Below are positions 51,738 to 59,710 of a DNA stretch of 64,000 nt, in pieces. The number at the start of each line of letters is the position of its first letter. The first letter of the stretch is position 1. The notes under the pieces were generated by a model. The model searched no databases and had not been told where the DNA came from. It saw only the letters and a list, made by a program, of their open reading frames with translations. Source of the stretch: Rhizobacter terrae (lineage in GTDB: Bacteria; Pseudomonadota; Gammaproteobacteria; Burkholderiales; Burkholderiaceae_C); assembly GCF_003852895.1 (NCBI RefSeq), contig NZ_QUSW01000004.1, positions 372,001 through 436,000 on the forward strand, read 5' to 3'. The translations under genes were made by a program, and so were the position numbers.

Positions 51738-54700
51738 ATCGCATCTGGACCTACCTGCTCGACGCGCGCGTACTCGGCGTCCTGGGCCTTGCCGCGCTGG
51801 TCGCGTTCCTGTTCCTGGGAGCCAGCACGCTCAAGATCGCGGCGTTCTATGCCGTGGCCGCCATCATCCTGGTGCTGCTCATCTGGTTCACGGTGTGGGT
51901 GGTGAAGAAGGTCCGCGCACGGCGTGCGGCGAAGAACCTCGAAGCCGCGCTGGAGGAAGACGCCAGCAAGGCACAGAAGTCCGCCGGCAAGCAGAACAAG
52001 GCCGAGGCCAACGTGCTGCGCGGGCGCCTGCTCGAAGCCGTCAAGACGATCAAGACCTCCAAGCTGGGCGAGACCACGGGCGCGGCCGCGCTGTACGAAC
52101 TGCCGTGGTACATGATCATCGGCAACCCGGCGGCGGGCAAGAGCACGGCCATCGTCAAGTCGGGCCTGAAGTTTCCCTTCGCCGACAACAACGGCAGCAG
52201 CCAGATCATCCAGGGCATCGGCGGCACGCGCAATTGCGACTGGTTCTTCACCAGCGAAGGCATCCTGCTGGACACGGCCGGCCGCTACTCGGTGCACGAG
52301 GAAGACCGTGGCGAATGGCTCGACTTCCTCTCGCTGCTCAAGCGGCATCGCAGCAAGGCGCCGATCAACGGTATCCTCATCGCCGCGAGCCTGGCGGAGT
52401 TGTCGCAGGCCAAGCCTGAAGCCGCCATCCAGCTCGCAAAGAACCTGCGCCAGCGGGTTCAGGAACTCACCGAGAAGCTGGAAGTCTTCGCGCCGGTCTA
52501 CCTCATCTTCACCAAGGCCGACCTCATCGCCGGCTTCGCGGAGTTCTTCGAGGACAGCGACCGTGCCGAGCGCGACAAGGTGTGGGGCGCGACGCTGCGC
52601 TACGACCCCGAGGCCAAGACCGACGCGGTCGCCCAGTTCGACGAGCACTTCGACGAACTGCACAACGGCCTGAAGGAGCTGGCCATCGCGCGCATGTCGC
52701 TGCACCGCGGCCAGGCGCTGCCGCCGGGCGTGCTGACCTTCCCGCTGGAATTCGCTGCGTTGAAGCCCGCGTTGCGCTCCTTCGTCACCACGCTTTTCGA
52801 AGAGAACCCCTACCAGTTCCGTCCGGTGTTCCGCGGCTTCTACTTCACGAGCGCCGTGCAGGAAGGCACCGCGAGCAACCGCGCCAGCGACCGCGTGGCG
52901 CAACGCTTCGCGCTCACGCCGCGCGCCGAGCACACCACCGCGATGGTGGTGGCGGAGAACGGCCTCTTCCTCAAGGAGCTGTTCTCGCGCGTGATCTTCG
53001 GCGACCGCAACCTCGTCAAGCAGTTCGCCAGCCGACAGAAGGTGCGCGCCCGCGCCATCACCTTCGGCGCGGCGGTGGTGGTGCTGGCGCTCGCGCTGGG
53101 CGGATGGAGCTGGTCGTACCTGGGCAACCGCCAGCTCGTGTCCAACGTGCGCGCGGACCTGGACAAGGCCATGAAGCTGCAGCAGGACCGCGTGGACCTC
53201 GCCTCGCGCCTGGAAGCCATGGAGCTGCTGCAAGACCGCATCGAGCAGCTGCAGGCCTACCGCCACAGCCGGCCGATGGCCATCAGCCTGGGGCTGTACC
53301 AGGGCGAGGAGATCGAGCGCAAGCTGCGCGCCGAATACTTCAACGGCGTGCGACAGATCATGCTGGTGCCGGTGGGCCAGTCCATCGAGGACTTCCTCGG
53401 CGAGCTCAACGCCAATGCCTCCAAGCTGCAGCCGATGACCAAGCCGCCCGAGTCGGGCGCCGCCAGCGCCACCAACCGCCCGGCGCAAGGCAGCCGCTTC
53501 AGCGAGGCCTCGGCCGAGAGCGTCGAAGACGGCTACAACGCGCTCAAGACCTACCTGATGCTGGCCGACCGCCAGCGCTCGGAGCCCGGCCACCTCACCG
53601 ACCAGATCACGCGCTTCTGGCGCGGCTGGCTCGAAGCCAACCGCGGCGCCATGCCGCGTGACCAGATGATCCGAAGCGCCGAGCGCATGATCTCCTTCAC
53701 GGTGGCCAACCTGCAGGATCCGGCCTTCCCCGCCGTGCCCAACAACCTCGCGCTGGTGGACCAGACGCGCGAGAACCTGAGCAAGGTGGTGCGCGGCATG
53801 CCGGCGCGCGAGCGCGTGTACGCCGAGGTCAAGGCGCGCGCCGCGACACGCTACGCGCCCATGACCGTCGCGCGCATCGTGGGCGATGCCGGCCGAGACA
53901 GCGTGGCCGGCAGCTACGCCGTCTCGGGTGCCTTCACCAAGGAAGCATGGACGGAGTTCATCGACCCCGCCTTCAAGAAGGCCGCCACGACCGAGCTGCA
54001 ATCGGTGGACTGGGTGCTGAAGACCTCGGCACGCGACGACCTCTCGCTCGAAGGCAGCCCTGAGCAGATCCGCAAGGCGCTGACCGATCTCTACAAGACC
54101 GAGTACGTGCGCGAGTGGCAGCGTTTCATGCAGGGCGTGAGCATCGCCGACTTCAACAACTTCGAAGGCGCGGTGGCCCACATGAACCGGCTGGGCGATG
54201 CCACCAACTCGCCCATCAAGAAGCTGATGACCACGCTGTTCGACCAGACCTCCTGGGACAACCCCTCGCTGCTGAACCAGCGCCTGGAGCAGGCGCAGGG
54301 CGGCTTCGTGGAGTGGTTCAAGCAGACCATCATGCGGCAGGCGCCGTCGTCGGTGGAGGTCAAGGTCGACATGACCACCGGCAAGGCCGAGATCCCCATG
54401 GGCCCGGTCGGCCGCGAGTTCGCCGCGCTGTCGCGCATCATGATGGCGCGCGAGAACACGCCGGCGCTCCTGAACAACTACCTGCAGACGCTGGGGGCCG
54501 TGCGCTCCAAGTTCAACCAGGTGAAGGTGCAGGGCGACCCCGGCCCGGCCTCGCGCAAGATGATGGCCGGCACGCTGGACGGCACGAATTCCGAGCTGAG
54601 CGAAGCGCTGAAGTTCGTGGACGAGCAGATGCTGCTGGGCATGACCGACACCGCGCGCAGCGCACTGCGTCCGATGCTGGTGAGGCCGCTCATCCAGTCC

Positions 54701-55645
54701 TTCTCGGTGATCATCGTGCCCACCGAGACCGAGGTGAACCGCCTGTGGGCCGCGCAGGTGAACGAGCCCTTCCAGCGCACGCTGGCGGGCAAGTACCCGT
54801 TCGATGCCTCGTCCAAGATCGAGGCCACGCCGCAGGAGATCGCCAAGGTGTTCGGGCCGGCCGGCGCCATCGCGAAGTTCAGCGATGAAGCCCTGAGCGC
54901 GCTGGTGGTGCGCCGCGGCGACACGATGACGCCGCGCACCTGGGCCGACATGGGCGTGCGCGTGCGGCCCGAGTTCGCCGCCGGCTTCGCGTCGTGGGTG
55001 GCGCCGCTGGAAGGCGCCGCGGGCGCAACAGGCACGGCGGCCGCCGGAGGAACGACGGGTGCTGCCGGCGGAGGCGCTGCCGCGGTGGCCGATGCCTCGC
55101 AGACGGCATTCCAGATCCTGCCGCAGGGCTCGCCGGGCCTGATGGAATACACCATCGAGATCGACGGCCAGGTGCTTCGCTACCGCAACACGCAGCCGTC
55201 GTGGACCAACTTCGTGTGGCCCAATGCCACGGGCTCGCCGGGCGTGCGCATCGTGGGCATCACCAACTCCGGACGCAGCGTCGAGATCTTCAACGAACCC
55301 GGCCGCTTCGGCCTCACGCGGATGTTCGAAGTGGCGCAGCGCAAGAAGCTGGCCGGCGGCATCAACGAGCTGAGCTGGACGCAGAACGGGCAGACCGTGA
55401 CCTTGCAGCTGCGGGTCATCAGCCAGCCCGGATCGCCGACGGCACCGGCCGGTACCACGGCCAGCGGCGGCAGCCAGGGCAACAGCGCCCCGGCACCGGT
55501 CACGGGCACCAGCTTCCGGGGCCTGAAGCTGCCCGCGCTGGTGGTGGGCGCCGACGCGCCCGCCCAGGTGGCCGATGCCACCGCCGCCCCTTCTTCCATC
55601 GTCAAGAGCACGGCCGCCGTCGCCGCCTCGGGAGCATCGCGATGA
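51734..55645 (+). CDS. tssM: T6SS inner-membrane protein TssM (IcmF family)
   Basis: TssM spans both sides of the inner membrane and, with TssL and TssJ, forms the channel. The 1303 residues start MNRIWTYLLDARVLGVLGLA. Helices lie at about 11-30, 35-57 and 437-458. The cytoplasmic domain holds Walker A GNPAAGKST (130-138) and DTAGRYSVHEEDRGEWLDFL. The large periplasmic part ends with the TssJ-binding beta domain after a Gly/Ala linker near 1095-1115. ATG 51734 overlaps the stop of the ketosynthase-like gene; the open frame upstream of it is a shadow. It overlaps tagF by four bases. Confidence 0.96.
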   Translation: MNRIWTYLLDARVLGVLGLAALVAFLFLGASTLKIAAFYAVAAIILVLLIWFTVWVVKKVRARRAAKNLEAALEEDASKAQKSAGKQNKAEANVLRGRLLEAVKTIKTSKLGETTGAAALYELPWYMIIGNPAAGKSTAIVKSGLKFPFADNNGSSQIIQGIGGTRNCDWFFTSEGILLDTAGRYSVHEEDRGEWLDFLSLLKRHRSKAPINGILIAASLAELSQAKPEAAIQLAKNLRQRVQELTEKLEVFAPVYLIFTKADLIAGFAEFFEDSDRAERDKVWGATLRYDPEAKTDAVAQFDEHFDELHNGLKELAIARMSLHRGQALPPGVLTFPLEFAALKPALRSFVTTLFEENPYQFRPVFRGFYFTSAVQEGTASNRASDRVAQRFALTPRAEHTTAMVVAENGLFLKELFSRVIFGDRNLVKQFASRQKVRARAITFGAAVVVLALALGGWSWSYLGNRQLVSNVRADLDKAMKLQQDRVDLASRLEAMELLQDRIEQLQAYRHSRPMAISLGLYQGEEIERKLRAEYFNGVRQIMLVPVGQSIEDFLGELNANASKLQPMTKPPESGAASATNRPAQGSRFSEASAESVEDGYNALKTYLMLADRQRSEPGHLTDQITRFWRGWLEANRGAMPRDQMIRSAERMISFTVANLQDPAFPAVPNNLALVDQTRENLSKVVRGMPARERVYAEVKARAATRYAPMTVARIVGDAGRDSVAGSYAVSGAFTKEAWTEFIDPAFKKAATTELQSVDWVLKTSARDDLSLEGSPEQIRKALTDLYKTEYVREWQRFMQGVSIADFNNFEGAVAHMNRLGDATNSPIKKLMTTLFDQTSWDNPSLLNQRLEQAQGGFVEWFKQTIMRQAPSSVEVKVDMTTGKAEIPMGPVGREFAALSRIMMARENTPALLNNYLQTLGAVRSKFNQVKVQGDPGPASRKMMAGTLDGTNSELSEALKFVDEQMLLGMTDTARSALRPMLVRPLIQSFSVIIVPTETEVNRLWAAQVNEPFQRTLAGKYPFDASSKIEATPQEIAKVFGPAGAIAKFSDEALSALVVRRGDTMTPRTWADMGVRVRPEFAAGFASWVAPLEGAAGATGTAAAGGTTGAAGGGAAAVADASQTAFQILPQGSPGLMEYTIEIDGQVLRYRNTQPSWTNFVWPNATGSPGVRIVGITNSGRSVEIFNEPGRFGLTRMFEVAQRKKLAGGINELSWTQNGQTVTLQLRVISQPGSPTAPAGTTASGGSQGNSAPAPVTGTSFRGLKLPALVVGADAPAQVADATAAPSSIVKSTAAVAASGASR

Positions 55646-56640
55646 GCCAACCCACCGCGGTGTCCCTCGTCTACTTCGGCAAGATTCCGTCGCGCGGCGA
55701 CTTTGTTCGCAGCAGCCAGCAAGGCGGGCTCATCCAGACGCTGGACCGCTGGCTCACGCAAGGCGTGGAGCTGCTGGCCACCGATGCGCGCTGGAAGGAG
55801 ATCTACGACCGCACCAGCCCGCTGCACTTCGCCTTCCTGGGCGTGAGAAGCCGCGTGGCGCTGGCCGGCCACCTGGTGGCAAGCTCCGACGCTTCAGGCC
55901 GGCGCTTCCCGTTCATCACCGCCGGCAGCTTCGAGGTGGGCCAGCCCGACGAATTCGTCGCCCGCAGCCCGATGGTGCTGGCGCGTCCCTGGCAGCGCCT
56001 GGAACGTGTGGCGCAGCAGGCCACCACCGCCAACGACGCGAGCCCGGTGCTCGGCGAAATGTCGAGTGCGCAGGTCGAGCTCGACGTGGCCCCGCAAGCC
56101 TACGAGGCCAGCTTCCGCGACTTCCTCGAACTGCAGACCGTCGGCTCGCTGGAAGCCATGCTGCGCCAGGCCGGCCACCCGATCGACCTGCGCCAGACGC
56201 TGCTGGCGCTGGGCCTGCTGCTGCAGCCCGTGCCCGCCAGCGGCAGCAGCCAGCTCGACAAGGGCCTGCGCCTGCCGCTGCCGGCCGACCCGCTGTACCA
56301 GCCCTACGTCTCCACGCTGTGGCTGGAGCTGGTGTCGCGCTTCCTGCGCCATGGCGATTTCGAGCTGCTGCTGTTCGTCGCGCCCGGCCCCGGACAGACA
56401 CCGGATCGTTCACCGACCTTGACGCTGGGCTTCAGCGGCGGCTCGCCCACCGTGCTGCAGGCCGCGCTCGACCCGCAGGTGGGCGAGCGCGTGTTCGTGG
56501 ACCTGCGCGATGCCGAGTGGGTGGAGGAGCACGTGCAGCAGGACTACGGCGTGAAGAAGCTGTCGAGCTACCTGCAGCAGCCGCAACTTTCGCTGAAGCA
56601 GGCGCAAGCCACCTTCCGCGAAGCCTTCCTGGGAGAGTGA
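55642..56640 (+). CDS. tagF: T6SS-associated protein TagF
   Basis: TagF restrains T6SS activity after translation in several species. The 332-residue protein begins MSQPTAVSLVYFGKIPSRGD, continues FVRSSQQGGLIQTLDRWLTQ and FAFLGVRSRVALAGHLVASS, and includes GRRFPFITAGSFEV, all typical of the domain. The C-terminal part, with VFVDLRDAEWVEEHVQQDYG and LSSYLQQPQLSLKQA, is longer than in the minimal form. The ATG overlaps the tssM stop. The usual partners Fha, PpkA and PppA are not in this window. Confidence 0.93.
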   Translation: MSQPTAVSLVYFGKIPSRGDFVRSSQQGGLIQTLDRWLTQGVELLATDARWKEIYDRTSPLHFAFLGVRSRVALAGHLVASSDASGRRFPFITAGSFEVGQPDEFVARSPMVLARPWQRLERVAQQATTANDASPVLGEMSSAQVELDVAPQAYEASFRDFLELQTVGSLEAMLRQAGHPIDLRQTLLALGLLLQPVPASGSSQLDKGLRLPLPADPLYQPYVSTLWLELVSRFLRHGDFELLLFVAPGPGQTPDRSPTLTLGFSGGSPTVLQAALDPQVGERVFVDLRDAEWVEEHVQQDYGVKKLSSYLQQPQLSLKQAQATFREAFLGE

Positions 56641-56645
56641 CACAC

Positions 56646-57434
56646 ATGGCCGCCGCATTCCGTCAATTCGCCTGCCTGGGCTTGCTGGCATCCGTGCTGT
56701 CCACGCAGGCCTTCGCCGCCGCACCGCGCGAGCCCGCGGCACCCGGCAAGGTCGTCGTCGCGGGCGTGGTGCCCGACGAAGCCACGCGCCAGGGCATCCT
56801 CGCCAGGACGCGCGAGATCTACGGTGCCGACCGTGTGGTCGATCAGCTGGGCGTGAGCAACCTCGTCGCGCCGCCGAACTGGAACCAGAACGTGCAGAAG
56901 CTGATCTCGCCCGACCTCAAGCACGTCGTGCGCGGCCAGTTGAAGATCACCGGCAACGTCATCGATCTCACCGGCGAGGTCGAGAACGAGGCCACGCGCC
57001 AGCAGGTCGTGAGCCAGATGTCGGCGCAGCTCAACCCCACCTACACCGTGCGCAACGGCCTGCGCGTGTCGGCCGCCGGGCAGGACGTGGTGGATGCGAC
57101 GCTGGCCAACCGCATCATCGAATTCGAGCCGGGCAACTCCACGCTGACGACCAACGGCCTGCAGGTGCTGGACCTGCTGGTGCCGGTGCTGCAGAAGCTG
57201 CCGGGCCGCAAGTTCGAGGTCATCGGCCACACCGACGCGCAGGGCGGCCGCTCGCACAACATCGCCTTGTCCGCCGCTCGTGCCGACTCGGTGAAGGCCT
57301 ACCTCGCAAGCAAGGGCATCGCTGCCGAGCTCGTGCAGACCTCGGGCGTGGGGCCGGACCGGCCCGTCGCCCCCAACGACACGGCCGAAGGCCGCGCCCG
57401 CAACCGCCGCATCGAACTGCGCGTGATGCAGTGA
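56646..57434 (+). CDS. OmpA-like peptidoglycan-binding protein with BON-like domain (T6SS accessory)
   Basis: A 262-residue exported protein (signal ending TQAFAAAP). A BON-like part at about 90-135 (LKITGNVIDLTGEVENEATR) leads to an OmpA C-terminal domain with EFEPGNSTLTTNGLQVL, VIGHTDAQGGRSHNIALSAA, RADSVKAYLASKGI and ARNRRIELRV. OmpA domains bind diaminopimelate in peptidoglycan. Since TssL here has no such domain, this protein may anchor the secretion complex to the wall, like TagL or TagN. It starts five bases after tagF, and its stop overlaps the tssA GTG. Confidence 0.9.
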   Translation: MAAAFRQFACLGLLASVLSTQAFAAAPREPAAPGKVVVAGVVPDEATRQGILARTREIYGADRVVDQLGVSNLVAPPNWNQNVQKLISPDLKHVVRGQLKITGNVIDLTGEVENEATRQQVVSQMSAQLNPTYTVRNGLRVSAAGQDVVDATLANRIIEFEPGNSTLTTNGLQVLDLLVPVLQKLPGRKFEVIGHTDAQGGRSHNIALSAARADSVKAYLASKGIAAELVQTSGVGPDRPVAPNDTAEGRARNRRIELRVMQ

Positions 57435-58519
57435 CCACGACACCAAGGACGACGCACGTGGACCTCACCCTCTTGCTGCAACCCATCTCTGGCAGCGCGC
57501 CCTGCGGCGACGACATGTCCTTCTCCAGCGAGTTCGACACCGTTGCCGAGCTGCGCCGAGAAGACGATCCCACCTTGCCGCAGGGCGACTTCGTCACCGA
57601 GCTGAAGGTGGCCGACTGGCGCGGCGTCGCCACGCTGTGCGAGGAGCTGATGGCCAAGCGCAGCAAGGACTTGCGCATCGCCGGCTGGCTGATGGAATCG
57701 TGGACGCACCTGAACGGCTTCGGCGGACTGGCCGACGGGCTGGGACTGCTCGACGAGTTGTGCAAGCGCTACTGGCAGGAGGTGCATCCGCAGGCCGACG
57801 ATGGCGAGCTGGAACTGCGCGTGGGCAACCTCTCGTGGGCCATCTCGCATGTCGAGGCCCTGGCGCAGCATGCGCCACTGCTGAAGTCGCCCTTGAAGGC
57901 GCTCGGCTCGCTCGACCTGGAAGCCGCCCGCACACGCGGCGCCGCAGCCAAGACCGGCGAATCGACCTCTGCAGGCAGCGGCGATGACGGCCCGCTCATG
58001 CCCGACGACGTCGCGCGCATCCAGCGCGAAACGCCCAAGGCCTTCTTCGCGGAAAACCTGGCGCAGGCCAGCCGCGCCCTCGATGCGCTGAGCGACCTGC
58101 AAGCCACGCTGGACCCCCTTCTGGGCGACGACTCGCCCGGCTTCGTCGCCGCGCGCAAGGTGTTGGAGTCGGCCCTGCACACGGCCAAGCGCTACGCCAA
58201 GGAAAGCGGCGCCATCACCGATGCATCAGTGCCTGATGAAGTCTCTGCGTCCGAAGAGGCGCGACACGTCATCGCGCGCGCCGGTGCGGTGCACGATGGT
58301 CCGCTGCACAGCCGCGCCCAGGCCCTGCGGCAGTTGCGTGACGTGGCGGAGTTCTTCCGCCGCACCGAGCCGCACAGCCCGGTGGCCTACCTCGCCGACA
58401 AGGCCGCCAACTGGGGCGAGATGACCCTGCACGACTGGCTGCGCGCGGTGATGAAGTCAGGGACCACGCTGGAGCAGATCGAAGAACTGCTGGGCGTACC
58501 GCCGCGACAAGCCGAATGA
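57431..58519 (+). CDS. tssA: T6SS protein TssA (ImpA family)
   Basis: TssA caps and primes growing sheath and tube. The 362-residue protein shows the ImpA N-terminal domain: LLLQPISGSAPCGDDMSFSS, EFDTVAELRREDDPTLPQGD, WRGVATLCEELMAKRSKDLR and IAGWLMESWTHLNGFGGLAD. The C-terminal region carries ALRQLRDVAEFFRRTEPHSP and LEQIEELLGVPP, the short TssA class. GTG 57431 overlaps the OmpA-like stop (GTGA) and fixes the start. It is the last island gene; a hairpin element follows three bases after its stop. Confidence 0.95.
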   Translation: MTTTPRTTHVDLTLLLQPISGSAPCGDDMSFSSEFDTVAELRREDDPTLPQGDFVTELKVADWRGVATLCEELMAKRSKDLRIAGWLMESWTHLNGFGGLADGLGLLDELCKRYWQEVHPQADDGELELRVGNLSWAISHVEALAQHAPLLKSPLKALGSLDLEAARTRGAAAKTGESTSAGSGDDGPLMPDDVARIQRETPKAFFAENLAQASRALDALSDLQATLDPLLGDDSPGFVAARKVLESALHTAKRYAKESGAITDASVPDEVSASEEARHVIARAGAVHDGPLHSRAQALRQLRDVAEFFRRTEPHSPVAYLADKAANWGEMTLHDWLRAVMKSGTTLEQIEELLGVPPRQAE

Positions 58520-58522
58520 TGG

Positions 58523-58556
58523 GTAGGGTGGGTCAAGCGAAGCGGACCCACCCTAC
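58523..58556. repeat. 34-base inverted-repeat element, copy 2, between tssA and zipA
   Basis: A perfect 12-base-pair stem (58523-58534 with 58545-58556) with a ten-base loop fills the 42-base gap between two convergent genes. It matches the element at 1789-1822 in length, ends and centre. It may stop transcription from both sides, but no T-tract follows on either strand. It marks the right junction of the T6SS island. Confidence 0.7.
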
Positions 58557-58561
58557 GAAAA

Positions 58562-59614
58562 TCAGGAAAACAGTCGACGTGCTGCAGGCGATCCCGCGGC
58601 CAGGTCACGCTCAGCCAATTGCGCGTAGAGCTGCTCCAGCTCACGACCGATCGCCGTGAAGCCCTCGGGGCTCAGCGGCCGGCCGTTGTCGTCCACGATG
58701 GCCGCATCCATGCCCAGCGACAGCGCCTGCGCGCTGGCCTGCCAGGCCACGAAGGGCTCGGCCTTCGGGTCGGTCTGGGGCACGTCGAAGCTCAGCATCA
58801 CGTTGCGCACCGCGGCCTTGTTCGGGTCGTCGGCAAAGGCAGCCTGCGAGTCGAAGGTCAGCGTCAGCACGGGGGGTGCGCCCTCCTCCGCAGAAGGAAG
58901 CACGAGACGCCCGGGCACCACGCCGGCGACGAAGCCATGACGGCTCGCATGCTGCTGGATGTAGCCCACGCTCCACGCCGCCGACCTTGCCTGCAGCTGC
59001 ACCGCGAGCTGCGCATCGTGGTCGCCGGCGAAGGCGTCCAGCTCACGCGCCCGCGATGCCACGTCCAGCATGTCAGGGAAGTCGGCCATCGCGCCGATGG
59101 CTTCGGCAAAGGCCTGCACCTTCTGCACGAACTCGGAGTATTCGATCTCGTTGAGCGCGCCGGTGCGGTTGGCCAACTGCACGCCGGCCTGGAATTCGCT
59201 GTAGCGCTGACCCGGCGCGGCCGGCTCCCATTCGCCGGTCTCGGCGTTGAGGCCTTCGACGAGGAAGGGCTTGCTCCCCGCACGGCGCGTCGTCGGCAAG
59301 TGCAGCAAGGCCAGCTCGCCGGCGATGGGCGATTCCACCGTCAGCGGCGCGATGGCATCGATGAGCGCATCCAGCTTCGCGCTCGGCCGCTTGGGCACAC
59401 GGGCCTCCAGTGCGGGCTCGGGCAGCTCGGCCGGGTGGCTGATGCCCCCGTCCAGCACGGGCTCCTGCGGCTCGGCACGAGGCGGTGGCGCCGGCTGGGG
59501 CTCGACCACTGCCCGCTTCGGCCCCGCCTTGCGCGCCTGCCAGGCGCCATGCGCCACCACGCCGGCCAGCACGAGGCCGCCGAGTGATGCCAACGCGATC
59601 GTCAAACTACTCAT
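58562..59614 (-). CDS. zipA: ZipA-like cell division protein (FtsZ-binding domain)
   Basis: ZipA tethers FtsZ to the inner membrane at the division site. The 350-residue protein has an N-terminal helix (LTIALASLGGLVLAGVVAHG), a Pro/Glu-rich linker at about 35-70 and a C-terminal ZipA domain at about 200-335. That domain contains VGYIQQHASRHGFVAGVVPG, VLTLTFDSQAAFADDPN and VRNVMLSFDVPQTDP. It follows smc on the same strand. In many Burkholderiales ligA comes next; here the T6SS island does. Confidence 0.85.
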   Translation of the reverse strand: MSSLTIALASLGGLVLAGVVAHGAWQARKAGPKRAVVEPQPAPPPRAEPQEPVLDGGISHPAELPEPALEARVPKRPSAKLDALIDAIAPLTVESPIAGELALLHLPTTRRAGSKPFLVEGLNAETGEWEPAAPGQRYSEFQAGVQLANRTGALNEIEYSEFVQKVQAFAEAIGAMADFPDMLDVASRARELDAFAGDHDAQLAVQLQARSAAWSVGYIQQHASRHGFVAGVVPGRLVLPSAEEGAPPVLTLTFDSQAAFADDPNKAAVRNVMLSFDVPQTDPKAEPFVAWQASAQALSLGMDAAIVDDNGRPLSPEGFTAIGRELEQLYAQLAERDLAAGSPAARRLFS

Positions 59615-59671
59615 GTTCCGTTTCGATCAAGCGGCCACCGCGGATCCGGTTTCGCCGGTCCGCCAGTGGCG

Positions 59672-59702
59672 CCCCCTTGAGGGGGAGCGACGCAGTCGCT
59701 CC
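59672..59702 (-). terminator. Double hairpin after smc
   Basis: Two adjoining palindromes lie in the gap between smc and zipA: CCCCC/GGGGG around TTGA (59672-59685) and GGAGCGAC/GTCGCTCC around three bases (59684-59702). They share two G. On the minus strand no T-tract follows. Similar GC-rich double hairpins are frequent between genes in Comamonadaceae by my recollection. A partial terminator or message-stabilising role is possible. Confidence 0.5.
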
Positions 59703-59710
59703 GGGGACGG

